NCBI GenBank assembly: GCA_003021785.1 | Contig: PXQU01000004.1 | Span: 143,363-207,362, forward strand | DNA from: Halobacteriales archaeon QH_7_65_31 | GTDB lineage: Archaea > Halobacteriota > Halobacteria > Halobacteriales > Haloarculaceae | Direction: 5' to 3' | Length of the DNA stretch: 64,000 nucleotides | In this document: in pieces, positions 48,393 to 58,008 of the stretch | How positions within the stretch are numbered: the stretch's first letter is position 1 | How the letters are laid out: each line of letters begins with the position of its first letter | Notes under the pieces: model-generated | What the model saw: the letters and a program-made list of their open reading frames with translations, nothing else | Database searches by the model: none | What the model was told of the DNA's origin: nothing | Program-made: the position numbers and the translations under genes

Positions 48393-48836
48393 ATGAGCGA
48401 GTCGGACGTCGGTATGGTCCCTTCTGACAGAACGGTACGCCGACGACTTCTCGCATCAATCGCCGCTGTCGGTACGGTCGGGCTGGCGGGCTGTTCAGGC
48501 AGTGCCAGTTCCGAGGGGTTCGACTGTTCGACGAAGGCGGTCGATCGCGGAGACGGCGAGATACTCCAGCAAGCGGCGGCGATGGTCGACGGGGAGTCGG
48601 TCGTCCTGCGCGTCACGCTACGGGAGCAGGCCGACGCGCTTCCGGTCGAGTCGGTTCAAATCAGAGACACCGACGGCGCTCTCGTCGCTGAGATTCCGAC
48701 GACAGACGCTCGCGAATACCGCATCACGATCGGTTCGCCGCCTCACCACGGACGGCTCGGGCTCATCGCGGAAGACGAGCAACGCGTCGAAATCGATTCG
48801 CTCGAAATCGAGTACCACTGCACGCCAACCGAGTGA
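48393..48836 (+). CDS. Tat-type lipoprotein of unknown function
   Basis: DRTVRRRLLASIAAVGTVGLAGCSGSASS (RR plus lipobox LAGC). Confidence 0.7.
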   Translation: MSESDVGMVPSDRTVRRRLLASIAAVGTVGLAGCSGSASSEGFDCSTKAVDRGDGEILQQAAAMVDGESVVLRVTLREQADALPVESVQIRDTDGALVAEIPTTDAREYRITIGSPPHHGRLGLIAEDEQRVEIDSLEIEYHCTPTE

Positions 48837-48849
48837 GTCGACCGGCGGC

Positions 48850-49299
48850 TCACTCCCCGCTCGCTGTGTCCGTCTCACCCGCCAGCGCTCCCTCGAAATC
48901 GTCGACCGGGATCACGGAGTAGTCCACAGAGAGGGTGTCCTTCGTCGCGCGAATCTTCCCGACGAACGTCGATATCTCGTCCAGCCGTCCCTCGACGATG
49001 AACAGCTCCATACAGTAGTGGTCGCCGACGTGATTGTGGACGTTCGAGGTGACGAGTCCCTCGTGTTCGTGGCGAAGCTGCATCATCCGCTGTTCGGCCG
49101 CGGAGGTTTCGTAGTTGAACAGGACAGTGATGACGCCGATGAGCCGGCGGTCCTCCAGCCGCTTGTCCTCGAACTCACCGAGCAGGTTTCGCGAGGCCTC
49201 CCGGACGACCTCGCTCCGACCGGTGTAGCCGTGCTCGTCGGCGAACTCGTCGAGACGGTTCAACAGCGATTCCGGCATCGAGACGCTGACGACGGTCAT
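48850..49299 (-). CDS. nikR: NikR-type CopG/RHH nickel-responsive regulator
   Basis: [38 protein letters not shown]...[42 protein letters not shown]. Confidence 0.92.
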   Translation of the reverse strand: MTVVSVSMPESLLNRLDEFADEHGYTGRSEVVREASRNLLGEFEDKRLEDRRLIGVITVLFNYETSAAEQRMMQLRHEHEGLVTSNVHNHVGDHYCMELFIVEGRLDEISTFVGKIRATKDTLSVDYSVIPVDDFEGALAGETDTASGE

Positions 49300-49376
49300 G
49301 CTGTGAACCGAGACGCGCTCAGCTGTTAATGATTGCTACTCTCTGGTGACGGTGCTTACAGACGGGAGTCCTCCCG

Positions 49377-50492
49377 TCAGTTCGTCAGCGGTGCACCGAA
49401 GCTCTTCTCGCGCTCCGTGACCGCCTCGTGGGTCAGCTCGCAGTCACAGCGCACCTCGTCGAACACCGAGGGGTCCTGTCTGCGGTCGAAATCCTTGATC
49501 GCCGTCTGGACGCGGTCGTCACACTCCCCGCAGTTGTGCGGGCCGCGGTCGGAGCCGTGACCGACCGGGTCCGAGACCACGATTGCGTCGGTATCCGCCG
49601 TCGATTCGAGCACGTCGCAGATCGACCACAGCCACGGCGGCCGATACCCCCCCTCGTGATACAGCTCCTCGACCATCGTGTACCGCTGGACGTTGGTCGG
49701 ATTCATCGAGACGGTGTGACAGCCGTCGACCGACGCACACCGGCGCACGGACGATTTCATGTCCTCGATGGCCTCGCGCTCGGTGAGAAACGGCGGCTTC
49801 AGGAGGAGATACGCCTTGACGCCGGCGTCGACCGACTGCGCTTCCGCACAGGCGGTCTCGAACTCAGCGAAGTTGAAGTACTTGTTGATGCAGTCGTGGC
49901 GCACCCGGTCGGTCGCCGTTTCGAGCCCGACGGCCACGTCGGTTTCGAGCCCCTGTTCGGTGAAGTCGGTCAGCTTCTCGCGCTCGACGAAGTCCGGCAA
50001 CGATTCCACGACGATCCGCTCGCGGTCGCTGAACCGCTCACCGATGGCCGCACGCGTCTCGGCGGGAATCTCGCGCTCGTCGAGGAAGGAGCCGGACGTG
50101 TATATCTTGATGAGATCGGCCGACGCGTCGGCAGGCCCGTCGTCCCCCGGGGCCGACGCCGCCGGCTCGATGTTCTCCCGCTCGTGGTCGAGACAGCGGT
50201 CGATCTGCGTCATGAGGTTCTCGTGGCCGACGCTGCCGCCGTCGACGGACTCGGCGACGTAGCCGCACATCGTACAGCCGCCGGCGCGCGCCCACCGACA
50301 GCCTCCCGTGTTGAGGATGATGGTGAGTGACCGCTTCACCCCGTCAGGTGTGTTGTCCTCGTCGAGCCAGACGCGGGTCGGCTCCGTCGGGTCGTACGTC
50401 TGGTCGTTGCGCGACCGGATCTCTCGCATCGCGGCGTTGTGGGCGTCCATCCCCCGGTCGGACTCGTACACCTCGGGGCTTGGCTTACTCAT
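49377..50492 (-). CDS. Archaeosine biosynthesis radical SAM protein RaSEA
   Basis: LTIILNTGGCRWARAGGCTMCGYVAESVDGG...VVESLPDFVEREKLTDFTEQGLETDVAVGLETATDRVRHDCINKYFNF. Confidence 0.88.
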   Translation of the reverse strand: MSKPSPEVYESDRGMDAHNAAMREIRSRNDQTYDPTEPTRVWLDEDNTPDGVKRSLTIILNTGGCRWARAGGCTMCGYVAESVDGGSVGHENLMTQIDRCLDHERENIEPAASAPGDDGPADASADLIKIYTSGSFLDEREIPAETRAAIGERFSDRERIVVESLPDFVEREKLTDFTEQGLETDVAVGLETATDRVRHDCINKYFNFAEFETACAEAQSVDAGVKAYLLLKPPFLTEREAIEDMKSSVRRCASVDGCHTVSMNPTNVQRYTMVEELYHEGGYRPPWLWSICDVLESTADTDAIVVSDPVGHGSDRGPHNCGECDDRVQTAIKDFDRRQDPSVFDEVRCDCELTHEAVTEREKSFGAPLTN

Positions 50493-50580
50493 TATCCTCG
50501 ATAGCAGGTGGTCGCTGAAAGCCGTGTCGGGTTCGCAGACGGTCCCACCACTCTACATACACAGAGATCGTACGACAAGC

Positions 50581-51084
50581 ATGGAACGCCGGAACTCGAC
50601 CGAGGACGCCACGACCGTCTCGGTGACCGTCGAGCGGCGGATCGCCGCCCCGCCCGAGGTAGTGTGGGACGCAATCGCCGATATCGACGTGACCGAGACG
50701 ATAGTTCCTGGCTGTGAGACCCTCGATTTCGGCGTCGATCGCGACCACGTGCAGGCGGGTGACGAGGGGACCGCGACGATCAGCATCGGTATCGGTCCCG
50801 TCTCGCCGTCGTTCGAGACGGACGTGACGGTGGCCGGACGCGAGTATCCCGAGATGGAACTCGTCGCCAGCGGTGCGGCCGCCGGCTCTACATTCGATAC
50901 GACGGCCACACTCATCCTCGCCGAGACCGACAGCGAGGAGCTGACCGACGTGACGTGGGACGCGACTGCGACCGTCAGCGGCCGCGTGGAGCTGTTCTCG
51001 GGGGCGCTCAAACCAGTCGTCGGCGAGGTCGCACAGCGGTTCTTCGAGAAACTCGAAACCCACGTCACCGAGCGACCAGACTGA
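50581..51084 (+). CDS. SRPBCC/CoxG-like protein
   Basis: VTVERRIAAPPEVVWDAIADIDVTETIVPGCETLDF. Confidence 0.8.
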   Translation: MERRNSTEDATTVSVTVERRIAAPPEVVWDAIADIDVTETIVPGCETLDFGVDRDHVQAGDEGTATISIGIGPVSPSFETDVTVAGREYPEMELVASGAAAGSTFDTTATLILAETDSEELTDVTWDATATVSGRVELFSGALKPVVGEVAQRFFEKLETHVTERPD

Positions 51085-51424
51085 CAACAGTTATGCCCAC
51101 TAACGCGCCGACGGTGTTGGCGAGTACGTCCGTCACTGTGAATAGCCGCGTTGCCAGCGGTAGCTGTAGCATCTCGATGAGGACTCCGTAGCCGACGACG
51201 ACCCCGACCGTGCGGAGCCGTCGTTGCGCGACCGACTGCTCCGTCGCCCTTAGCGCGTGGCTGACTGCGACAGCGAGCAGAGCGTATCCGGCCGTGTGTT
51301 GCCACTTATCGAGACCGACACCGAGTAGCGTCGGCGTTGTTCCACCATCCATCGGAACGAGACTTGCGACCAGAATCACGCCGGCGACGATAGCCGCGAC
51401 GAGCCAGCGTCGTCGGGCTATCAC
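51065..51424 (-). CDS. VanZ-like membrane protein
   Basis: LDKWQHTAGYALLAVAVSHAL...YGVLIEMLQLPLATRLFTVTDVLANTVGALVG; GTG start at 51424 overlaps the cinA-like stop. Confidence 0.78.
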   Translation of the reverse strand: MIARRRWLVAAIVAGVILVASLVPMDGGTTPTLLGVGLDKWQHTAGYALLAVAVSHALRATEQSVAQRRLRTVGVVVGYGVLIEMLQLPLATRLFTVTDVLANTVGALVGITVVSLVAR

Positions 51425-51945
51425 TGGTCTCGCTTCCCCTCCACAGCCGTCAACAGGTCCGATAGCGCCCGTCGTGCGATCTGCTCTTTGACTTCGAGTC
51501 GCGTTCCGTCGAACTCGTAGCGACGGACTCGGGCGAAGGAGTCCTGTGTACCCCAGTCGCCACGATACGCCACGCCGACGAACACCGTACCGACGGGCTT
51601 CCTGTCGCTTCCGCCGTCGGGGCCGGCGATACCGGTCGTCGAGAGTCCCCACGTCGTGTTCGCCGTGTCCCGAACGCCGCGAGCCATCTGCCGAGCGACC
51701 GGCTCCGAGACCGCACCGTGTTCGTCCAGCGTCTCGCGAGCGACCCCGACCAGCTCCAGCTTGGCGTCGTAGCTGTAGGTGGCGAGCGTCCGGTCGAAGT
51801 ACTCGGAGGAGCCGGGCACGTCGGTCAGATACGAGCCGATGAGTCCACCGGTACAGGATTCGGCGGTAGCGACGGTCGCGTCCGTCTCACACAGCGGGCC
51901 GGCGATGCGTTCCTCGATCGCGGGATCGTCAGCGAACTCGCGCAT
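51421..51945 (-). CDS. CinA C-terminal family protein (NMN deamidase-like)
   Basis: TVATAESCTGGLIGSYLTDVPGSSEYFDRTLATYSYDAKLELVGV...GLSTTGIAGPDGGSDRKPVGTVFVGVA. Confidence 0.94.
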   Translation of the reverse strand: MREFADDPAIEERIAGPLCETDATVATAESCTGGLIGSYLTDVPGSSEYFDRTLATYSYDAKLELVGVARETLDEHGAVSEPVARQMARGVRDTANTTWGLSTTGIAGPDGGSDRKPVGTVFVGVAYRGDWGTQDSFARVRRYEFDGTRLEVKEQIARRALSDLLTAVEGKRDQ

Positions 51946-51975
51946 ACCCGTGGTTCGCGTGCCCGGGTCTTCAAC

Positions 51976-52332
51976 CTACACCGCGCCGGTGTCGGTGTAG
52001 GTCCACCGCTCTGTTACCAGTCCATCCGCGTCGAACCGGTGGTGGTCCGCGAAGCCGAAGGCGACCCGCTCGCCGTCCTGTCGCCCCTCGTAGCGTCCGC
52101 GGACGGCCACGGTGTCCCCGCCGGCGACGAGCGACTCGACCGCGTGGCTCCCGTCCGAGAGCGGACGGTCCTCGCGATAGAACCGCTTGAACTCGGCCAT
52201 CCCGTCGAGCGCCGGCTGACCGGGCCGATGATAGATGATATCGTCGGCGAACAGCGCGAACACCGATTCGAGGTCGTTCGCGTCGATGTGCTCGTAGTAG
52301 TCGCGGATGCGTTGCGCGTCAACATTAGCCAT
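51976..52332 (-). CDS. SnoaL/NTF2-like protein
   Basis: RIRDYYEHIDANDLESVFALFADDIIYHRPGQPALDGMAEFKRFY. Confidence 0.85.
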   Translation of the reverse strand: MANVDAQRIRDYYEHIDANDLESVFALFADDIIYHRPGQPALDGMAEFKRFYREDRPLSDGSHAVESLVAGGDTVAVRGRYEGRQDGERVAFGFADHHRFDADGLVTERWTYTDTGAV

Positions 52333-52413
52333 GCGTAACCCTGTACGATAGCGAACAAAAGCGTTCGGCTCACAGACAGAAGCACCAAAGTCGCCGCCGA
52401 GTGAACGGCCGCT

Positions 52414-53514
52414 ATGGACGACGACAGGCCACTGTTCTTCCACCTGATGGCCTACGCCGACGACGCAGACCGCGACGTGATCGACATGGTGAGCGGCGAC
52501 CCCGACTGGGAGCCACCGGCTGCACTCCGCGAAGGGATCCGCGAGTTCGCCGACGCCCCCGTCGCAGCGTATCAGTATCCGCCGAGTGCGGGTGACACCG
52601 AACTCCGGGAGCTACTCGCTGACCGCCACGAGGTCCCCGTCGAACGACTCCTCGTCACGAACGGCGGCGGCGAGGCGAACCATCTCGCGATGGCGTGCGG
52701 ACTGGACGCCCACTCCGGAAACGAAGTCATCCTCACGGACCCGGTCTACCCCTACTACGCCGACCGCGCGGAGCTGCTCGACGCCGACGTGACCTACGTC
52801 CCGGTCGCCGAGGACGGAACGCTCGATCCCGCGAGCGTGCGGCGAGTCGCCAGCGACGAGACGGCGCTCATCGTCGCCTGCTCGCCGAACAATCCGACCG
52901 GTGCGGTGTACGGTGAGTCGGTCAAGCGCGAGCTCGCGGACATCGCCGAGGCGAACGACGCCCTCTACGTTAGCGACGAGGTGTACGAGGAGTTCGACTT
53001 CTCCGGGCGATTCCACTCCGCCGTCGGGTTCGATTCGCCGAACGTGGCCGTCACTAACTCCGTCTCGAAGGCGATGGCGACTACCGGGCTTCGGGTCGGC
53101 TACGCGATCCTCCCCGACCGGCTGCTCGACCCGGCACGCACCCGACATATGCTGACAAACGTCGCCGTCACCGCCCCCGGGCAGTACGCCGCGGCGAAGG
53201 CGCTCCGAGAGACGCCAGACAGCTACTACGCCGAGACGCGCGCGATGCTCGAATCCCGAATCGAGACGTTCTGTGACGCGCTCGATGCCGCCGGCGCAGA
53301 GTACATCCGGCCCCGCGGCGCGTTCTACGTGCTCGCGCGCTTCGATGGCTTCCCCGGCACGCTCGCGAACGCGAAACGACTCATCGACGAGGCGGGCGTC
53401 GCGGGAATGCCCGGCGAGGCGTTCGGCACTGCCCGCGAGGAGTGGCTCCGATTCGCCCTCGTCACGCCGCGCGCGGACGCGGCCGCCGACCGACTCACTG
53501 ACTACTTCGCGTGA
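52414..53514 (+). CDS. PLP-dependent class I/II aminotransferase
   Basis: AYQYPPSAGDTELRELLADRH...VACSPNNPTGAVYG...VSDEVYEEFDF...NSVSKAMATTGLRVGYAI. Confidence 0.94.
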   Translation: MDDDRPLFFHLMAYADDADRDVIDMVSGDPDWEPPAALREGIREFADAPVAAYQYPPSAGDTELRELLADRHEVPVERLLVTNGGGEANHLAMACGLDAHSGNEVILTDPVYPYYADRAELLDADVTYVPVAEDGTLDPASVRRVASDETALIVACSPNNPTGAVYGESVKRELADIAEANDALYVSDEVYEEFDFSGRFHSAVGFDSPNVAVTNSVSKAMATTGLRVGYAILPDRLLDPARTRHMLTNVAVTAPGQYAAAKALRETPDSYYAETRAMLESRIETFCDALDAAGAEYIRPRGAFYVLARFDGFPGTLANAKRLIDEAGVAGMPGEAFGTAREEWLRFALVTPRADAAADRLTDYFA

Positions 53515-53552
53515 GCGTCGGACTCTTGAGTCTCGGTCGCGTTCGGTCGGCC

Positions 53553-53885
53553 ATGCGCGACGAGCAGCACGCGACCATCGTGTACGAGCAGGGAGACGAC
53601 ATCATCGAAGAGCACGTTCGCAACGAGCATCTCGTCTACTTCCAGGACCACTGGGTGCTCCGCGCCGGCGAGGACGAGGACGGCGTCCACGTCCGCCGGA
53701 TTCCGCGCGAACGCGTCCAGTACGTCGAGCGAGCGGTTGGGGAGTTCGGCGACGAGATCTCCACGCTGAAGAGCCGCGCCGAGACGCTGGCCGACGACCT
53801 GCGCGACCGTCTGCTCGGTGACGGAGCGACCGAGACGCGAGACGCGCCCGAGGAGCCGACACACATCAACGTGGACGACGAGTAG
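53553..53885 (+). CDS. Conserved hypothetical acidic protein
   Basis: MRDEQHATIVYEQGDDIIEEHVRNEHLVYFQDHWVLRAGEDEDGVHVRRIPRERV. Confidence 0.7.
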   Translation: MRDEQHATIVYEQGDDIIEEHVRNEHLVYFQDHWVLRAGEDEDGVHVRRIPRERVQYVERAVGEFGDEISTLKSRAETLADDLRDRLLGDGATETRDAPEEPTHINVDDE

Positions 53886-53960
53886 CCGGTCTGTCCGTCC
53901 TGCGAGCGGATCGATTCGTCTGGCGACACGTATAATAGCTTCTGATACAAACCGATACGT

Positions 53961-54338
53961 ATGCCCATCTCGAAGCGAGAGTTCCACTCGATAGACGACG
54001 AGCGTGGACTCGATCTCTCACCGGACACGACGCAGGGGACGCTGTATCGGTTCCTCCGGCGTCACGCCGACAGCGCCTACCGGCAGCGTGAGCTCATCGA
54101 TCAGGTGGACGTGCCCGCAGGGAGCGTCGGACCGACCCTGAGCCGACTGGAGTCACACGGGCTCGTCGACCACCGCGGCCACTTCTGGTCGATCACCGAC
54201 GAGCGACACGCCGCCGAATCGGCAGTCGTCCACAGCCACCGTACTGCGACGGAGCTGGACGGCGGCTTCTCCGACGAGGCTATCGATGCGTGGATGAACG
54301 CTGCCGTCGAGTCAATCGACGACGAGGAGCAGGAGTGA
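53961..54338 (+). CDS. Winged-helix (MarR-like) regulator, probable partner of the PemK-like ORF
   Basis: TLYRFLRRHADSAYRQRELIDQVDVPAGSVGPTLSRLESHGLVDHRGHFWSITDE. Confidence 0.8.
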   Translation: MPISKREFHSIDDERGLDLSPDTTQGTLYRFLRRHADSAYRQRELIDQVDVPAGSVGPTLSRLESHGLVDHRGHFWSITDERHAAESAVVHSHRTATELDGGFSDEAIDAWMNAAVESIDDEEQE

Positions 54339-54673
54339 GCCGCGACCGGGGGACGGTCGTCTAGGCTCCCGACCCGTTCAAATCCGGCGATAGCAACCCG
54401 CGCCCGTGGCTGCTGGTCTCGGCCGGGCTCCCGTACGACGACAGCGAGGCGATCGGCGTCGCGTTCACGTCACAGTCACACCATCCCGGTAGCCTCGCCG
54501 TGTCGACTGAAGCGTGGCTTCGCGGTGAACCCGACCGACAGAGCCACGTTCTCCCGTGGACCGTCGCGACGCTGAAGACAGACAGCGACGTCATCGGCGT
54601 GCAGGGCACGGTCACGCGGTCGTTCACCGATGCCGTCGTGTCCGAGACCGTCTCGTATCTCGACGACGAGTAG
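54335..54673 (+). pseudogene. PemK/MazF-like toxin with a single in-frame amber codon
   Basis: GTG AGC CGC GAC CGG GGG ACG GTC GTC TAG(54362) GCT CCC GAC CCG TTC ... = VSRDRGTVV*APDPFKSGDSNPRPWLLVSAGLPYDDSEAIGVAFTSQ...SHVLPWTVATLKTDSDVIGVQGTVTRSFTDAVVSETVSYLDDE*. Confidence 0.78.
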
Positions 54674-54712
54674 AAACGACACGCTTACCGGCGGCTCCGG
54701 TCGAATCAGGGT

Positions 54713-56185
54713 ATGCGCGACTGCTTCGAGATCCGGGACTACGACGCCGCCGGCCGCATCGGCGAACTCACGGTCCCGCGGGCGGGGGTCACCGTCGAGA
54801 CGCCCGCGCTCCTCCCCGTGATCAATCCGCATCTCCAGACCGTCGCGCCGAGCGAACTCGAACGCGAGTTCGGCGCGGAGATGCTCATCACGAACGGCTA
54901 CATCTTCTACGGCTCCGACGACTACCGCGAGCGCGCGCTCGAAGAGGGGTTGCACGATCTCCTCGACTTCTCGGGAGCGATCATGACCGACTCCGGCTCC
55001 TTCCAGCTTGCTGAGTACGGCGATATCGACGTAGATACGCCCGAAATCCTCCAGTTCCAGCACGACATCGGCAGCGACATCGGCACACCGGTCGATATCC
55101 CGACGCCGCCGGACGCGGGCCGCGAGCAAGCCGAACGAGAGCTTGCAGCGACCGAAGCTGCCCTCGAAACCGCCGAGACGGTCGATGTCGGTGAGATGCT
55201 CGTCAACGCCCCGATTCAGGGAGCGACACAGCTCGATCTCCGCGAGGACGCCGCCGCTCGCGCCTACACGACCGACCTCGACGTGTTCCCCGTCGGCGCG
55301 GTCGTCCCGCTGCTCAACGACTACCGGTACGACGAGATGGTCGAAATCGTCGCCGCCGCGAAGCGCGGGCTGGGAGCCGACGCGCCGGTCCACCTGTTCG
55401 GCGCGGGCCATCCGATGATGTTCGCACTCGCCGTCGCCGTGGGCTGTGACCTGTTCGACTCTGCCGCGTACGCGCTGTACGCGCGCGACGACCGCTATCT
55501 CACCGTCCGCGGAACGAAACAGCTCGCCGAGATGGACTACTTCCCCTGTTCGTGTCCGGTCTGTACGAGCCGCGAGCCGAGTGACGTTCGCGCCCGCCCC
55601 GACGACGAGCGCAAGACGCTGCTCGCGCGTCACAACCTCCACGTGAGCTACGCGGAACTCGATCGCGTCAAGCAGGCGATTCGCGAGGGGACCCTGCTCG
55701 ATCTCGTCGACGAGCGCGCCCGCTCGCATCCGACGATGGTCGACGGCTACCGCGCGCTGCTCGATCACGCGGGCCAGCTGGAGGCGACGGACCCGGTTCG
55801 CAAGGACAGCTTCTTCCATACCTCCGCCGAGAGCGCCCGCCGACCCGAGGTGTTGCGCCACCACGAGCGGCTCGATCGCATCCCGATCGACGGCGACGAG
55901 ATCCTGCTCTCCGAGGGCGGGGCGAACGGCGACTTCGACGCGACGTGGCGCATCAAACCGCCGTTCGGCCCGTTCCCGCGACGGCTCTCGAAGACGTATC
56001 CGCTCACCGCACAGGTCCCCGATCGGCTCTCGCGAGCAGCGTACGAGACCGCCGCAGACGGTATCGCTCGGCTGGTCGAAGCGAACCCCGACACCGCGTT
56101 CACCGTCGCGCACTTCGACTGGCCCGAGAGCGCGCTCGCCCGTCTGCCGGCGCTGTCGCTCGTGAATCTGACTGAGAAGAGCTGA
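54713..56185 (+). CDS. tgtA: Archaeal tRNA-guanine(15) transglycosylase
   Basis: [39 protein letters not shown]...[18 protein letters not shown]...[15 protein letters not shown]. Confidence 0.95.
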   Translation: MRDCFEIRDYDAAGRIGELTVPRAGVTVETPALLPVINPHLQTVAPSELEREFGAEMLITNGYIFYGSDDYRERALEEGLHDLLDFSGAIMTDSGSFQLAEYGDIDVDTPEILQFQHDIGSDIGTPVDIPTPPDAGREQAERELAATEAALETAETVDVGEMLVNAPIQGATQLDLREDAAARAYTTDLDVFPVGAVVPLLNDYRYDEMVEIVAAAKRGLGADAPVHLFGAGHPMMFALAVAVGCDLFDSAAYALYARDDRYLTVRGTKQLAEMDYFPCSCPVCTSREPSDVRARPDDERKTLLARHNLHVSYAELDRVKQAIREGTLLDLVDERARSHPTMVDGYRALLDHAGQLEATDPVRKDSFFHTSAESARRPEVLRHHERLDRIPIDGDEILLSEGGANGDFDATWRIKPPFGPFPRRLSKTYPLTAQVPDRLSRAAYETAADGIARLVEANPDTAFTVAHFDWPESALARLPALSLVNLTEKS

Positions 56186-56238
56186 GGACGGACGCCGGAG
56201 AGGGAAGCGAATTAAACGCGGGCCACGTTCGTCGCGTA

Positions 56239-57993
56239 ATGACCGACTACTTCGAGGTGTACGACCGAGACGGGCCGGCCCGACTTGGTGAACTCAGACT
56301 CGCCGACCCGGTTCGGACGCCCGCGCTCGTGGATGGTGTGCTCCACGACGCCGGGAGCCTCTGGCGCGAGGACCAGCCGCTTCCCGACGGTGACGAGAGT
56401 GAACTGACCGTGCTCCCGCATCGCGCGTTTCCCGCCGGGACCGACGACCGCGTGAAGGAGGCGTTTCAGATCGCGTACGACGACGTACCGTATCCGAGCG
56501 CGGCGGTCATCTCGCCGGAGACGGCCCGGGACTTCGGCGCGGACGCGTACGTCCTCTCGGGCGGTCCCGGACGCTCCGGTCACGCCGAGGGGTTCGTCGA
56601 CGCGCTGCTCAACACGAAAGCCGCGACACCCGCCGACAGCGCGCTCTACGTCTCGGGCATCGCCACGCCCGCGAACGTCGCCACACTCGCGTACGCGGGT
56701 GTCGACCTGTTCGACAGCGACTACGCGTACGTCCGTGGAACGGAAGGCTTCTATCTCCACACCGACGGCGAGTCGTTCCTCGAAGACCTCGACGAACTCC
56801 CCTGTGTCTGTTCCGCCTGCCAACAGCCGCGCGAGACGTTCACCCGTCGCGACTGCGCCGAGCACAACGTCAACGCCTTGAAGACGGAGCTGTCGCGCGT
56901 TCGCCAGCGAATCCGCCGCGGACGACTCCGCGACTACGTCGAGGGGCAGGCCCGCCACGAGGCGTGGACCACTGCCCTCGTTCGCCGGCTCGATAGCCAG
57001 TACACGTATCTTGAGGAACGGACCCCGCTCTTGCGGCGACAGGATATCCTCGCGGCCAGCGAGGATACGCTCAACCGGGTCGAAATCCAGCGGTTCGCCG
57101 ACCGCGTCACCAGCCGCTACGTCCCCCGGCTCGACGACCGCCCGCTCGTCCTCCTCCCGTGTTCGGCCCGGAAGCCGTACAGCGACTCACAGAGCCACGA
57201 GCAGTTCTCGCGCGCCGTCTCCTACCGCGGGCACGTCGTCTCGATGACCTCGCCCATCGGCGTCGTCCCGACCGAGCTCGAACTCACCTACCCGGCCCAG
57301 CAGTACGACTCGGTCGTCACCGGCGACTGGACGGCCGGCGAGTACGAGTTCGTCGCGGCGGTCCTCGAACGGTATCTCGACCGCAACCGAGACTGCTACA
57401 CCGAGCTTATCGCACACGTCCCCGAGGACTACCGACCGATCTGCGAGCGGGTCGAGGCGTCACTCGGCGTCTCCTTCGAGTACACCGTCACCGACCATCC
57501 GACGACCGAGGCGTCGCTCGCGACTCTCTCCGACGCGCTCGACGGCTACGACAGCTTCCGGATGCGCGAGCGCGAACACGCGACCGTCCGCGCCGTCGCG
57601 GACTACCTCATCGGGGATGGGGCCGGCGACGAGCTGTTCGACGATATCGAGACGGGCGGGCGCTACCCGAAGCTCCGCGTCCACAAGGAAGGCGAGCAGC
57701 TGGCGACGCTCGTCGCCCAGTACGGCACGCTCTCGTTCACGCTCGCCGGCGCGCGCGAGTGGGCCGAATCGGCCGTGCCGACCAAGACCGTCGAGATCGA
57801 CGCGTTCGTCCCACAGGGTAGCGTCCTCGCACCCGGTATCGTCGATGCGAGTGCAGAGATTCGGGTCGGCGACGAGGTGGTCATCGAGGGGCCGACGGCG
57901 TTCGCCGTCGGCCGCGCTGCGATGTCCGGCCCGGAGATGAACGAGTCCACGCGCGGGGTGGCCGTCGACGTGCGCCACTGCGAGGAGCGATAG
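56239..57993 (+). CDS. arcS: Archaeosine synthase ArcS
   Basis: TGT-like N-terminus, ELPCVCSACQQPRETF, RPLVLLPCSARKPYSDSQSHEQF, C-terminal PUA domain. Confidence 0.94.
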   Translation: MTDYFEVYDRDGPARLGELRLADPVRTPALVDGVLHDAGSLWREDQPLPDGDESELTVLPHRAFPAGTDDRVKEAFQIAYDDVPYPSAAVISPETARDFGADAYVLSGGPGRSGHAEGFVDALLNTKAATPADSALYVSGIATPANVATLAYAGVDLFDSDYAYVRGTEGFYLHTDGESFLEDLDELPCVCSACQQPRETFTRRDCAEHNVNALKTELSRVRQRIRRGRLRDYVEGQARHEAWTTALVRRLDSQYTYLEERTPLLRRQDILAASEDTLNRVEIQRFADRVTSRYVPRLDDRPLVLLPCSARKPYSDSQSHEQFSRAVSYRGHVVSMTSPIGVVPTELELTYPAQQYDSVVTGDWTAGEYEFVAAVLERYLDRNRDCYTELIAHVPEDYRPICERVEASLGVSFEYTVTDHPTTEASLATLSDALDGYDSFRMREREHATVRAVADYLIGDGAGDELFDDIETGGRYPKLRVHKEGEQLATLVAQYGTLSFTLAGAREWAESAVPTKTVEIDAFVPQGSVLAPGIVDASAEIRVGDEVVIEGPTAFAVGRAAMSGPEMNESTRGVAVDVRHCEER

Positions 57994-58008
57994 CCGACGC
58001 GACGCGGC

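Noticed and set aside
54362-54364. TAG as pyrrolysine in the PemK-like gene
   Set aside because: Position corresponds to an expected Trp in the family and no Pyl machinery is visible; a nonsense change is simpler.
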